The notes below the pieces were generated by a model. That model was not told the DNA's origin and made no database searches. It saw only the letters and a program-made list of their open reading frames with translations. Position numbers and translations under genes: made by a program. Below are positions 9,292 to 18,800 of a stretch of 64,000 nt of DNA, piece by piece; position 1 is the first letter of the stretch; every line of letters begins with the position of its first letter. The DNA lies in assembly GCF_005222755.1 (NCBI RefSeq), contig NZ_STGD01000002.1:124001-188000 (forward strand), given 5' to 3'. Source of the stretch: Roseomonas sp. HF4 (GTDB taxonomy: Bacteria; Pseudomonadota; Alphaproteobacteria; Acetobacterales; Acetobacteraceae).

Positions 9292-10374
9292 ATGCCCGCC
9301 AAGACCGCCCGCGCGCCGGCGAGGACCACCGCGACCGGGAAGCCGGCTGCGGCCAGGTCCCGCGAGACCCTGCTCGTCGACCTCGCGCTGCAGGGCGGCG
9401 GCAGCCACGGCGCCTTCACCTGGGGCGTCCTCGACCGGCTGCTGGAGGAGGATCGGCTCACGATCGAGGCGGTCTCCGGCACCTCGGCCGGGGCGATGAA
9501 CGCGGTCGTGCTCGCGCATGGCCATCTCGAGGGCGGGCGGGAGGGTGCCCGCGCCGCGCTCGCGGCGTTCTGGCGGCGCGTTTCCGAGGCCGCGGCGCTG
9601 AGTCCGCTGAAGCGCAGCCCCCTCGATGCCCTGCTCGGGCGCTGGACGCTCGACAACTCGCCCGCCTACCTCGCGATGGACATCGCGACGCGGGTCTTCT
9701 CCCCCTACGACCTCGATTTCGGGCTGCCGAACCCGCTGGCCGCGATCCTCGCGGACCTCGTGGATTTCGAGCGGCTACCATCCTCCCCCATCAAGCTGTT
9801 CGTCACGGCGACGAACGTGCACACCGGGCGCCCGCGCATCTTCCGCAACGCGGATCTGTCGCCCGACGCGCTGCTCGCCTCGGCCTGCCTGCCGCTGATG
9901 TTCCAGGCCGTCGAGATCGACGGCCAGGCCTATTGGGACGGCGGCTATTCCGGCAACCCGACCATGACGCCGCTGATCAACGAATGCGTGTCGGACGACA
10001 CCATCATCATCGGCATCAACCCCGTCGAACGCCCGGGCGTGCCGAAATCCGCCCGCGACATCCTGAACCGGCTGAACGAGGTCGCGTTCAACGCGGTGCT
10101 GCTTAAGGAATTGGCCATGATCGCGCTGCTGCGCGACGTCGCCGACCCGGGCAACGAGAAGAACGCGCATTGGGCCAGGATGCGCGTCCACCTGATCCGG
10201 AGCGACATGCTGGCCGCCCTCGGCGCGTCGTCGAAGCTGAACGCCGAATGGGACTTCCTGACCATGCTGCGCGACGAAGGCCGGGCCGCGGCCGACGCCT
10301 TCCTCGGCACCCATGGCGACGCGCTCGGGCACCGCTCGACGCTGCCGATCGAACATCTGCTGGACCCGAGGTGA
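9292..10374 (+). CDS. patatin-like phospholipase family protein (cytoplasmic)
   Basis: A 360-residue patatin-domain hydrolase without signal peptide or lipobox. It therefore differs from the lipoprotein patatin at 5975-7222. Catalytic features: GGGSHGAFTWG oxyanion loop (35-45), GTSAG nucleophile (S65) and the aspartate of WDGGYSGNP (D216). The start is the ATG at 9292; upstream in-frame sequence has no start with a better ribosome site. The stop is 4 bp before a GntP/hydroxybutyrate-type permease, pointing to an operon. In some proteobacteria this patatin class sits with hydroxybutyrate genes, so a role in polyhydroxybutyrate or short hydroxy-acid ester use is an inference. Confidence 0.85.
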   Translation: MPAKTARAPARTTATGKPAAARSRETLLVDLALQGGGSHGAFTWGVLDRLLEEDRLTIEAVSGTSAGAMNAVVLAHGHLEGGREGARAALAAFWRRVSEAAALSPLKRSPLDALLGRWTLDNSPAYLAMDIATRVFSPYDLDFGLPNPLAAILADLVDFERLPSSPIKLFVTATNVHTGRPRIFRNADLSPDALLASACLPLMFQAVEIDGQAYWDGGYSGNPTMTPLINECVSDDTIIIGINPVERPGVPKSARDILNRLNEVAFNAVLLKELAMIALLRDVADPGNEKNAHWARMRVHLIRSDMLAALGASSKLNAEWDFLTMLRDEGRAAADAFLGTHGDALGHRSTLPIEHLLDPR

Positions 10375-10378
10375 CACG

Positions 10379-11833
10379 ATGGGACTGATCGGAATCCTCG
10401 CGGGTCTCGCGGTCCTCGTCTGGCTGGCCTATCGCGGCTGGTCCGTGCTGCTGCTGGCCCCGGCGGCGGCACTGATCGCGGCCGCCTTCGCGGGCGAACC
10501 GCTGCTCGCGCACTGGACGCAGACCTTCATGGGCAGCGCCGGGCGGTTCGTCGCGCAGTTCTTTCCGCTGTTCCTGCTGGGCGCGCTGTTCGGCAAGCTC
10601 ATGGAGGACAGCGGGTCGGTCAACGCCATCGCCGCCTTCATGACCGAGAAGCTCGGCGCCGAGCGCGCGGTGCTGGCCGTCGTGCTGGCCGGCGCCATCG
10701 TGACCTACGGCGGCGTCAGCCTGTTCGTCGCGTATTTCGTGCTGGCCCCCATGGCGACCGCGCTGTTCCGCGCCGCCGCCATCCCGCGCCGGCTGATGCC
10801 GGCCGCGATCATTGTGGGCTCCTCCACCTTCACCATGTCGGCGCTGCCGGGCACGCCGGCCATCCCGAACACCATCCCGATGCCCTTCTTCGGCACCACG
10901 CCCTTCGCGGCGCCGGGGCTTGGCATCATCGCCTCGGCCGTGATGCTCGGCATCGGCCTCTGGTGGCTCGGCCGGGCCGAGGCCGCCGCGCGTGCCCGCG
11001 GCGAGGGGTTCGGCGACGAACGCGCCGTCAGCGCCGACGATGTCGTGGACGACCCCCTGATCCGCGAGCGTGCCGTGACCGCCCGCGAATTCGACCCGGC
11101 CGAGATCCACCGCAGCGAACCGACGGAGCGCATGCCCGGCATCGCCGCCGCCGCCGCACCCCTGGTGGTGGTGGTGGTCGTGAACCTGCTGATGTCCTTC
11201 GTCGTGCTGCCCCGCGTCGATGCCGCCTTCCTGGCCGAGCCGCGCTGGGGGGGCACGACGCTCTCGGCCGTGGCCGGCGTCTGGGCGGTCGCGACGGCGC
11301 TGGCCGCCGCCATCGTGGCGCTGCTGGCGCTGAACGGGCGGCGCATCCCGTCGCTCCGCGCAACCATGGATGCCGGCGCTAATGCCGCGGTGCTGCCGAT
11401 CTTCAGCGTGGCCAGCCTGGTCGGCTTCGGCGCGGTCGTCGCCGCCATGCCGGCCTTCGAGGCCGTGCGGGACTGGGTACTCGGCATCGGCGGCGGGCCG
11501 CTCGTCTCGCTCGCGGTCGCGACCAACGTGCTGGCGGCGCTGACGGGCTCGGCCTCGGGCGGGCTCACCATCGCGCTGGAGGCGCTGGGGCCGACCTTCA
11601 TGGCGCTGGCCGCAGCCGAGGGGATCGACCCCGGCCTGCTGCACAGGATCGCCGTGATCGGCGCCGGCACGCTCGACATCCTGCCGCACAACGGCGCGGT
11701 CATCACGCTGCTCGCGGTCTGCGGCTGCACCCACCGCGAGAGCTACATGGACATCGTGGTGGTGGGCATCGGCGGGTCGCTCGCGGCGCTCGTCGTGGTC
11801 ATCCTGCTGGGCGGGATGGTCGGGTCCTTCTGA
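10379..11833 (+). CDS. GntP-family permease (gluconate/3-hydroxybutyrate type)
   Basis: A 484-residue inner-membrane transporter with 12-14 helices. The hydrophobic pattern and segments such as ALPGTPAIPNTIP, NVLAALTGSASGG and ILPHNGAVITLLAVCG match GntP permeases annotated as D-beta-hydroxybutyrate or gluconate permeases. A hydrophilic, charged loop lies at about 200-250. The ATG at 10379 follows the patatin stop by 4 bp. It ends 14 bp before the end of the convergent AI-2E-family gene. The pair suggests an ester hydrolase plus importer for small hydroxy or keto acids; which acid is open. Confidence 0.83.
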   Translation: MGLIGILAGLAVLVWLAYRGWSVLLLAPAAALIAAAFAGEPLLAHWTQTFMGSAGRFVAQFFPLFLLGALFGKLMEDSGSVNAIAAFMTEKLGAERAVLAVVLAGAIVTYGGVSLFVAYFVLAPMATALFRAAAIPRRLMPAAIIVGSSTFTMSALPGTPAIPNTIPMPFFGTTPFAAPGLGIIASAVMLGIGLWWLGRAEAAARARGEGFGDERAVSADDVVDDPLIRERAVTAREFDPAEIHRSEPTERMPGIAAAAAPLVVVVVVNLLMSFVVLPRVDAAFLAEPRWGGTTLSAVAGVWAVATALAAAIVALLALNGRRIPSLRATMDAGANAAVLPIFSVASLVGFGAVVAAMPAFEAVRDWVLGIGGGPLVSLAVATNVLAALTGSASGGLTIALEALGPTFMALAAAEGIDPGLLHRIAVIGAGTLDILPHNGAVITLLAVCGCTHRESYMDIVVVGIGGSLAALVVVILLGGMVGSF

Positions 11834-11847
11834 TGGCGGGCGCGCCT

Positions 11848-12879
11848 TTACCCGTCTTCCGGCACGCGCCCCGACAGCAGCCGCGCGACCCAGCGGCTGC
11901 CCTCGAACTGTTCGCACAGCGTCAGGACCGCGATCAGCACCGGCACGCCGATGAAGGCCCCCGGGATGCCCCAGAGGAAGGCGCCGAGGAAGACCGCGAC
12001 CAGCACCATGAAGGGCGAGACGGCGAAGCGCGCCCCGGTCAGCCGCGGCTCGAGGTAGGAGCCGATCAGGAACTGGATTACCTGCAGCGCGGCGAAGATC
12101 GTCACCACCGCCTGCCAGGATCCGAACTGCAGCAGCCCGACCGCGGTCGGGAAGATGGTCGCGATCAGCGGCCCGATGAACGGGATGTAGTTGAGCACGA
12201 AGGCGATGACGCCCCATTCCGCCGCGAGGTCCAGCCCCATGTAGCGGGCGAAGGCCCAGACCGCGACGCCGGTCAGCACGCTGGCGAGCGTGCGCACGCC
12301 CATGTAGACGCGCAGCTTCTGGCCCGTCGCCGCGAGGCCCGCGACGACGCGCCGCGCGCCGGGCTTGCCTTCCATCCGTTCGAGTTGCGCCGACGCCTGC
12401 CGCACTTCCAGCAGGCCGAGGATGACGAAGACCGCCGTCACCACCGCGAAGCTGATGATGCCCTGCATCTGCGCGAGCACGCCCTGGGCGATGCGCACCA
12501 GGAAGCGCACGTCGAACTGTTCCGCCAGCGCGCCCGCGGCCGCGATTCCCTGGTCGTCGAGCCACGCGAGCTTCGCGGCATAGAGCGCCTGCAGCCGCGC
12601 CGCATTGGCCACCACCCATTCCGCGACGCGCCCGAAGCCCCAGGCGATGGCAAGCGCCAGCCCGGCCACGACGACCAGCGTCACGAGCACCGTCGCGACC
12701 ACCGCAACCCCGGCCGGCAGCCGCGACTGCACGGCGCGCTGGACCGGCCAGACCAGCGCGATCACGAACAGCGCGAAGACGATGGGGGCGAAGATGGCCT
12801 GGCCCGCCTGCAGCGCGGCAGCGACAAGCACCGCCGCGCAGAGGCCGAGCATGGTGCGCGTTCCGCCGTCGCCGATCAT
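11848..12879 (-). CDS. AI-2E-family (UPF0118) membrane permease
   Basis: A 343-residue integral membrane protein of the PerM/TqsA family. Features: N-terminal helix pair with PIVFALFVIALVWPV, a soluble central part (about 95-180), and a C-terminal block with NYIPFIGPLIA and GAFLWGIPGAFIGVPV, both hallmarks of the family. Members have been linked to autoinducer-2 export or to Na+/H+ antiport; which applies here is unknown. The start was put at ATG 12879 (MIGDGG); upstream in-frame residues are Arg/Pro-rich and unlike the family, and ATG 12852 is a possible shorter start. It is divergent from the hydrolase gene and convergent with the GntP gene. Confidence 0.82.
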   Translation of the reverse strand: MIGDGGTRTMLGLCAAVLVAAALQAGQAIFAPIVFALFVIALVWPVQRAVQSRLPAGVAVVATVLVTLVVVAGLALAIAWGFGRVAEWVVANAARLQALYAAKLAWLDDQGIAAAGALAEQFDVRFLVRIAQGVLAQMQGIISFAVVTAVFVILGLLEVRQASAQLERMEGKPGARRVVAGLAATGQKLRVYMGVRTLASVLTGVAVWAFARYMGLDLAAEWGVIAFVLNYIPFIGPLIATIFPTAVGLLQFGSWQAVVTIFAALQVIQFLIGSYLEPRLTGARFAVSPFMVLVAVFLGAFLWGIPGAFIGVPVLIAVLTLCEQFEGSRWVARLLSGRVPEDG

Positions 12880-13013
12880 TCCTGCCCGCCCTGCCGTCCG
12901 GTGTCGCCTCCGCCACCCTCCGACGCGCCGCCGCACCGTGCAAGACTGGTGCGCCGGCGGCCGGGCCGCCCCGCGTCCCGGCGGGACGCCGGGCACAGCA
13001 TGAGGAGCTGACG

Positions 13014-14483
13014 ATGCTGTCCTTCTCACGCCGGATGCTGCTGCGCGGCGGTGCGGCCGTGCTTGCGCTGCTGCTGGTCGTGCTCGGGCTGCGCATCTAC
13101 GACGTGCAGCGCGGCCCGCCGCTCGGGCCTTGGCATACCTTCGTGCCCGAGGAACTGCCGCGCGCGGCGATCGACGCCGCCGACTGGCCGGTCTACCTGG
13201 CGGCGGAGGACGCCATCCTCCGCACCGTGCGGACCGAGGTCACGGACCAGCTGGAACGCGCGGACCGGGTCAGGGCGAACCGCTACTACGCGGGGAGCCC
13301 GGTCAACCCGATGCGCTTCGCGCAGGACTGGAATCGCTCCTTCGTGCTGGAACCCGCGGGGCCGGTGCGCGGCGCGGCGGTCTTCCTTCATGGCCTGACC
13401 GACGCCCCCTTCAGCCTGCGCCACCTGGCCGAGGCGTATCGCGCGCGGGGCTTCGCGGCCGTCGCCATCCGCATGCCGGGGCACGGCACGGTGCCAGCGG
13501 GACTGATCAGCGCGGCGTGGGAAGACTGGATGGCCGCGACGCGGCTCGCGGTGCGCGAGGCTCGGCGCCGCACGGGGCCCAACGCTCCCCTCCACCTGGT
13601 CGGCTATTCGAACGGTGGCGCGCTGGCGCTCATGCACGCGCTGGACGCGATCGACGACCCGGCCTTGCCGCGGGCGGACCGGATCGTGCTGCTCTCCCCC
13701 ATGGTGGGGGTCACGGCCTTCGCACGCTTCGCCGGCATCGCCGCCCTGCCCGCGCTCCTGCCGCGTTTCGCCAAGACCGCCTGGCTCGACCTCCAGCCCG
13801 AATTCAACCCGTTCAAGTACAATTCCTTCCCGGTCAACGCGGCGCGCCAGACGCACCGGCTGACGGCGGCCCTGCAGGCGCGGCTCGACCGGCTCGCGGC
13901 GGCGGGGCGGCTCGGCGGGCTGCCGCCGGTCCTGACGTTCCAGTCGGTGGTGGATGCGACCGTCTCGACGCCTGCCGTGCTCTCGCACCTCTATGCCCGG
14001 CTGCCGGCCAATGGCAGCGAGATCGTGCTGTTCGACCTCAACCGCAACACGCGGTTCGGACCTCTGTTCGGCGCGACCGATGCCTCGGTCGCGGCGCTGG
14101 AGCGGCTGCTGCCGCCGGCGCCGCGCGCCTTCGCCGTCACCCTGCTGGCCAACGCCGCACCGACCACGGTGGAGACCGTCGCGCGGCGCGTTGCGGCCGA
14201 CGCGACGGAGGAGGATGTGGCGCCGCTTGGACTCGCCTGGCCGCGGGACATCTTCTCGCTCTCCCATGTCGCGCTGCCCTTCCCGCCACGGGACGGGCTC
14301 TACGGCGCCGAGCCCGACCCGGTCGAGAATTTCGGCGTGCGCCTCGGGGCCATCGCGATTCGCGGCGAGCGGGGCGTCCTGGCGGTCGGGCTCGAGAGCC
14401 TGTCCCGCGTCACCTCCAACCCGTTCTTTCCCTACCTGATCGGCCGCGTGACCGAGGGCTTGCCCGGCGTGGCGCAACCGTGA
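13014..14483 (+). CDS. membrane-anchored alpha/beta hydrolase
   Basis: A 489-residue alpha/beta hydrolase. An N-terminal signal anchor (residues about 8-28, preceded by SRRMLLRGG) should place the enzyme in the periplasm, tethered to the membrane. The oxyanion motif FLHGLTDAPFS is at 124-134 and the nucleophile elbow GYSNGG has S199. It is longer than simple esterases and carries an extended C-terminal part without an obvious second domain. The start has a good ribosome site (gaggag, 6 bases before ATG 13014). The substrate is unknown: lipase, carboxylesterase or acyltransferase are possible. Confidence 0.82.
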   Translation: MLSFSRRMLLRGGAAVLALLLVVLGLRIYDVQRGPPLGPWHTFVPEELPRAAIDAADWPVYLAAEDAILRTVRTEVTDQLERADRVRANRYYAGSPVNPMRFAQDWNRSFVLEPAGPVRGAAVFLHGLTDAPFSLRHLAEAYRARGFAAVAIRMPGHGTVPAGLISAAWEDWMAATRLAVREARRRTGPNAPLHLVGYSNGGALALMHALDAIDDPALPRADRIVLLSPMVGVTAFARFAGIAALPALLPRFAKTAWLDLQPEFNPFKYNSFPVNAARQTHRLTAALQARLDRLAAAGRLGGLPPVLTFQSVVDATVSTPAVLSHLYARLPANGSEIVLFDLNRNTRFGPLFGATDASVAALERLLPPAPRAFAVTLLANAAPTTVETVARRVAADATEEDVAPLGLAWPRDIFSLSHVALPFPPRDGLYGAEPDPVENFGVRLGAIAIRGERGVLAVGLESLSRVTSNPFFPYLIGRVTEGLPGVAQP

Positions 14484-14704
14484 CGGGCGTTTGGGACGCG
14501 TCGTGCAGGCAGGGGACGAGCGGCCCATCACGGCGGCAGGCCGGCACCCTAGTCTCGCGCCCAATGCGCGTACCGTCGCCGGAATGCCCGCCACGTCCCG
14601 AGGCCCGTGCCGGGCGAAGTTCCGCTTCCGGTTCGCTTCATGGCCCGGGCATGTTGCCAGGCCGTCGCCACCAGGACCCTCTGCCCCCGACCCGGGATCC
14701 CGCC
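14484..14704. other. 221-bp region upstream of the RND-Mrp block
   Basis: No gene is seen. It follows the hydrolase stop and precedes the RND adaptor, so it probably holds the only long promoter region for the nine genes that follow to 24293, all of which abut or overlap. No regulator gene (TetR or MarR type) is adjacent, which is unusual for an RND efflux operon. No clear promoter hexamers were recognised. Confidence 0.4.
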
Positions 14705-15805
14705 ATGCCGCCCCTGCCCATCCTCGCCAAGCCCCTCGCCCTGCCGCTCGTCCTTGTGCTGGCTCTCGGCGCGCTGGCCGCCTGCGACGGCGGTCCGCCG
14801 CCGGCGCCCCCCGAGATCCGGCCGGTCCGTGTCGCGACGGTGGAGCGCAGCACCGGCGGCGAGGTCGTCTCGCTGACCGGCACGGTGCAGGCCGAGACCG
14901 AAGTGAATCTTGCCTTCCGCATCGACGGACGCATGGTCGAGAGGCTGGTCAATGTCGGCGACGCGGTGCGCCCGGGGCAGGTCGTGGCGCGGCTCAACCG
15001 CGACAACGAGGAGAACAACCTGCGTGCCGCCCAGGCCTCCCTGACCGCGGCCCGCGGACAACTCACCGAGGCCTCCAACAACTATTGGCGCCAGTCCGAA
15101 TTGCTGCGCGACGGCTGGACCACCCGCGTGCGCTTCGACCAGGCGGCGCAGGCGCGCCAGACGGCGCAGGCCGCCGTCGATGCCGCCGTGGCCCAGGTCG
15201 GCATCGCCGAGACGCGGCTGTCCTACACCGAACTCGTGAGCGACGTGGATGGCCGCGTCACCGCCCGCGGCGCCGAGCCCGGTGAGGTCGTGCAGCCCGG
15301 CCGCATGATCGTGCAGGTGGCGCGCGACGAGGGCCGCGATGCGGTATTCGATGTGCCCCCCACGCTGAAGGACCAGACCCCGGCCAACCCGGTGATCGAG
15401 GTGCTGCTCACCACCGACCCGAATGTCCGCACCACCGGCCGCGTGCGCGAGGTGGCGCCGCGCGCCGACCCTGTGACAGGCACCTTCCAGGTCCGCGTGG
15501 GCCTGGTCGAACCGCCGGCGGCGATGCGGCTCGGCTCCACCGTCACCGGGCGGATGACGCTCGGCGCCAGCGCGGGCTACGCCATTCCGGCTTCGGCACT
15601 GACCCGCGCCGATCGCCAGCCGGCCGTCTGGGTGGTCGACCCGCGCACCGAGACGGTGGCGGTACGCACCGTCGAGCTGGTTCGCCACGACGCCGGCCAC
15701 GTGGTGGTGGGCCAGGGGCTCGAGGCGGGCGAGGTGATCGTCACGGCGGGCGTTCAGGCGCTGCGACCGGGGCAGAAGGTGCGCCTGCTGGGCGTCGCGC
15801 GATGA
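14705..15805 (+). CDS. RND efflux periplasmic adaptor (membrane fusion protein), lipoprotein
   Basis: A 366-residue HlyD/AcrA-type adaptor that links an RND pump to an outer-membrane channel. The signal sequence ends in a lipobox (ALAAC, lipidated C27). Then come a lipoyl/barrel-sandwich half (LAFRIDGRMVERLVNVGDAVRPGQ near 75-100), an alpha-hairpin rich in Ala and Gln (about 105-160), the second lipoyl half (DGRVTARGAEPGEVVQPG) and the beta-barrel/membrane-proximal domains. ATG 14705 directly precedes the signal peptide; the long open frame upstream is a shadow of the hydrolase gene. Its TGA overlaps the ATG of a repeat-built micro-ORF (ATGA at 15802-15805). No TolC-type gene is nearby. Confidence 0.9.
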   Translation: MPPLPILAKPLALPLVLVLALGALAACDGGPPPAPPEIRPVRVATVERSTGGEVVSLTGTVQAETEVNLAFRIDGRMVERLVNVGDAVRPGQVVARLNRDNEENNLRAAQASLTAARGQLTEASNNYWRQSELLRDGWTTRVRFDQAAQARQTAQAAVDAAVAQVGIAETRLSYTELVSDVDGRVTARGAEPGEVVQPGRMIVQVARDEGRDAVFDVPPTLKDQTPANPVIEVLLTTDPNVRTTGRVREVAPRADPVTGTFQVRVGLVEPPAAMRLGSTVTGRMTLGASAGYAIPASALTRADRQPAVWVVDPRTETVAVRTVELVRHDAGHVVVGQGLEAGEVIVTAGVQALRPGQKVRLLGVAR

Positions 15806-15897
15806 TCGCGCGCATTAGAGAAAGTCGCGCGATGATCGCGCGCAGTGGAGGAAGTCGCGCGATGACCGCGCGCGTGAAGGACGTCGCACGATGATCG
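15794..15897 (+). repeat. 3.5 tandem copies of the adaptor-pump translation start junction
   Basis: Three tandem units (15794-15823, 15824-15853, 15854-15882) plus a partial fourth (15883-15897). Each begins gtcgcgcgatga and includes an ATG (15802, 15832, 15862, 15891); the later ATGs are preceded by a purine-rich ribosome-site-like run (gagaaag, ggaggaag, gaaggac). Units 1 and 2 are 30 bp and unit 3 is 29 bp, which throws the last ATG into a new frame. The first two ATGs lie in the centre of a perfect 8-bp dyad (cgcgcgat-g-atcgcgcg, 15796-15812 and 15826-15842). The array looks like an amplified stop/start junction. Confidence 0.85.
15802..15894 (+). CDS. 30-codon micro-ORF of three 10-residue repeats, candidate coupling leader
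   Basis: The frame opened by the first repeat ATG runs 30 codons: MIARIRESRA, MIARSGGSRA, MTARVKDVAR. The start overlaps the adaptor stop (ATGA, 15802-15805) and the stop overlaps the RND pump start (ATGA, 15891-15894). Because unit 3 is one base short, the micro-ORF ends exactly on the pump start instead of fusing with it. It could keep ribosomes coupled across the junction or tune the adaptor:pump ratio, or the peptide could be meaningless. It is too short and repetitive to support by homology. The overlap geometry is seen directly; translation is inferred. Confidence 0.4.
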   Translation: MIARIRESRAMIARSGGSRAMTARVKDVAR

Positions 15898-18800
15898 GGC
15901 CGAACCTCTCGGCCTGGTCGATCGGCAACCGCTCGCTCGTCGTCTATTTCATGATCGTGGCGCTGGTCGCCGGCGCCTTCGCCTTCGTCAAGCTCGGCCG
16001 CAACGAGGACCCGGCCTTCACCTTCCGCACCATGGTGGTCTCCGCCGTCTGGCCGGGTGCCTCGGTCGAGGAGACCATCCTGCAGGTGACGGAGCGCCTG
16101 GAGCGCACGCTGCAGGAAACGCCGAACCTCGACAGGCTGCGCTCCTACACCGTCGCGGGGCAGACCACGATCTTCGTCGACCTCAAGGGCACGACGCCGC
16201 CCGCGGTGGTGCCGGACACGTGGTACCAGGTGCGCCGGCGCGTGGCCGACATGCGCCACACCCTGCCCCAGGGCGTGCTCGGCCCCTTCTTCAACGATGA
16301 TTTCGGCGACACCTTCGGCATCATCTACGGCTTCACCGCCGACGGCTTCACCCAGCGCGAACTGCGCGACTTCGTCGAGGATGCCCGGTCCCGCCTGCTG
16401 CTGGTGCCCGATGTCTCGAAGGTCGAGATCCTGGGCGCGCAGGACGAACGCATCTTCATCGAGTTCTCGACCGAGCGCCTGGCCGGGCTCGGACTGAACT
16501 ACGGCGCGCTGGTCGCCGCGCTGCAGGCGCAGAACCTGGTGCGCCCCGCCGGGGTGATCGAGACCGGGCAGGAACGCCTGGCGGTGCGCGTCTCAGGCGC
16601 CTTCGAGAACGAGGCGGACATCCTCGCGGTCAACTTCGTGATCGGCGAGCGCATCTTCCGACTGGGCGACCTCGCGCAGGTGCGCCGCGGCACGGCCGAT
16701 CCGCCGCAGCCGATGTTCCGGGTGAACGGGACGCCCGCCATCGGCCTCGCGGTCGCGATGCGCGCCGCCGGCGACATCCTGGCGCTGGGCCAGAACATCA
16801 AGGCGGAGATGGCGAGGATCCGCGCCGAACTGCCGATCGGCATCGAGCCCATCCTGGTGGCCGACCAGGCGGTCACGGTTGACGAGGCGATCGGCGACTT
16901 CACCGAAAGCCTGTGGCAGGCGATCCTGATCATCATGGCGGTGTCGTTCCTGGCGCTCGGCATGCGCGCGGGCGCGGTGGTGGCGCTATCGATCCCGCTG
17001 ACGCTCGCCATTGTCTTCCCGCTGATGTCGGTGTTCGGCATCGACCTGCAGCGCATCTCCCTTGGCGCGCTGATCATCGCGCTGACGCTGCTGGTCGATG
17101 ATGCGATGACCACCATCGACGCCATGATCCGCCGCCTGTCGGCGGGCGACACCAAGGAAAAGGCGGCCACCTTCGCCTATTCCTCGCTGGCGTCGTCGAT
17201 GCTGACCGGCACGCTGGTGACCATCGCGGGGTTCCTGCCGATCGGCTTCGCGCAATCCTCGGCCGGCGAATACACCTTCTCGATCTTCGCGGTGGTCGCC
17301 ATCGCGCTGATCGTGTCGTGGTTCGTCGCCGTCGTCTTCGCGCCGCTGCTCGGGATGGCCATCCTGAAGGCGCCCGCCGGCGGGGCGGAACCGGCGCAGC
17401 CCGGGCGGCTGATGCGCGGCTACGTTGCCTTCCTGTCGCTGGCAATGCGCGCCAAGTGGATCACGATCGGCATCACGGTCGCAGTGTTCGGCCTTGCGAT
17501 CTTCGCCTCCCAATTCGTGCCGCGGCAGTTCTTCCCCTCCTCCGACCGCACCGAATTGCTGGTCGACGTGACGCTGCCGCAGAACGCATCGATCTTCGCG
17601 AGCGAACAGGCGGCGCTGCGGCTCGATGCCGCGCTGGCCGCGGACCCGGATGTCGCGCGCTGGTCGACCTATGTCGGGCGTGGCGCCATCCGCTTCTACC
17701 TGCCGCTGAACGTGCAGCTGGCGCTGCCCTTCTTCTCGCAGGTGGTGGTGGTGGCGAAGGACCTGCCAGGGCGCGAACGCCTGCAGCAGCGGCTCGAGAC
17801 GCTGCTGGCCGAGGAATTCCCAGCCGCGGTCTCGCGCGTCTATCCGCTCGAGCTCGGCCCACCGGTCGGCTGGCCGGTCCAGTACCGCGTCAACGGCCCC
17901 GACATCGAGCGCGTGCGCGACATCGCGCAGGAGGTGGCGGGCATGATGGCCGCGGCGCGCGGCGCCCGGCAGGTCCATTTCGACTGGATGGAGCCGGCGC
18001 GCGAGATGCGCGTGCGCGTCGACCAGGACCAGGCGCGCCTGCTCGGCCTGTCGTCCGCGCAGGTGGCCGCGGCGCTCAACGCCGCCGTCACCGGCACCAC
18101 GGTCACGCAGCTGCGCGACGACATCTACCTTATCCCGGTGATCGCGCGCGCCACGGCCGAGCAGCGCCTGTCGCTCGACACGCTGCGTGAGATCCAGGTG
18201 CCGCTGCCCGGCGGGCGGACGGTGCCGCTGACGCAGCTCGCCCGCTTCGAATACGCGCAGGAATTCCCGCTGATCTGGCGGCGGAACCGCGTGCCCACGC
18301 TGACCGTGCGCGCCGACGTCAACCCCGGCGTGCTGCCCGACAGCGTGGTGGCGCAACTCACGCCGCAGATCGCCGCGCTGAACGCGCGGCTGGAAGCACC
18401 CTATCGCGTCGACCTCGGCGGCATCGCGGAGGAGAGCGCCTACAGCCAGGCGAGCGTGCTGGCGGTGGTGCCGATGATGCTGGTGCTGATGCTGACGCTG
18501 CTGATGTTCCAGCTGGTGTCGTTCCGCCGCCTCGGCCTGGTGCTGGCGCTGCTGCCGCTCGGCATCATCGGCGTGGTGCTGGCGCTGCTGGCCTTCGGCC
18601 GGCCGCTGGGGTTCGTCGCGATCCTGGGCATCCTCTCGCTGCTCGGCATGATCGCGAAGAACGCCATCATCCTGATCATCCAGATCGAGACCGACCGGGC
18701 GGAGGGACGCGAGGTGCGGGAGGCCGTCGTCGCCGCCGCCTCGTCGCGCCTGCGGCCGATGATGCTGACCGCGCTGTCGACCATTCTGGGGCTGATCCCG

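Noticed and set aside
10103..13096. Minus-strand open frame of almost 1000 codons across the GntP and AI-2E genes
   Set aside because: It joins antisense of the GntP gene to out-of-frame AI-2E sequence, is Arg/Gly/Ala-rich with no family motif, and conflicts with well-supported genes on both strands. Such shadows are common at this base composition.
13130..14704. Long in-frame extension upstream of the RND adaptor
   Set aside because: It runs out of frame through the hydrolase gene, and the adaptor's own signal peptide and lipobox begin at 14705.
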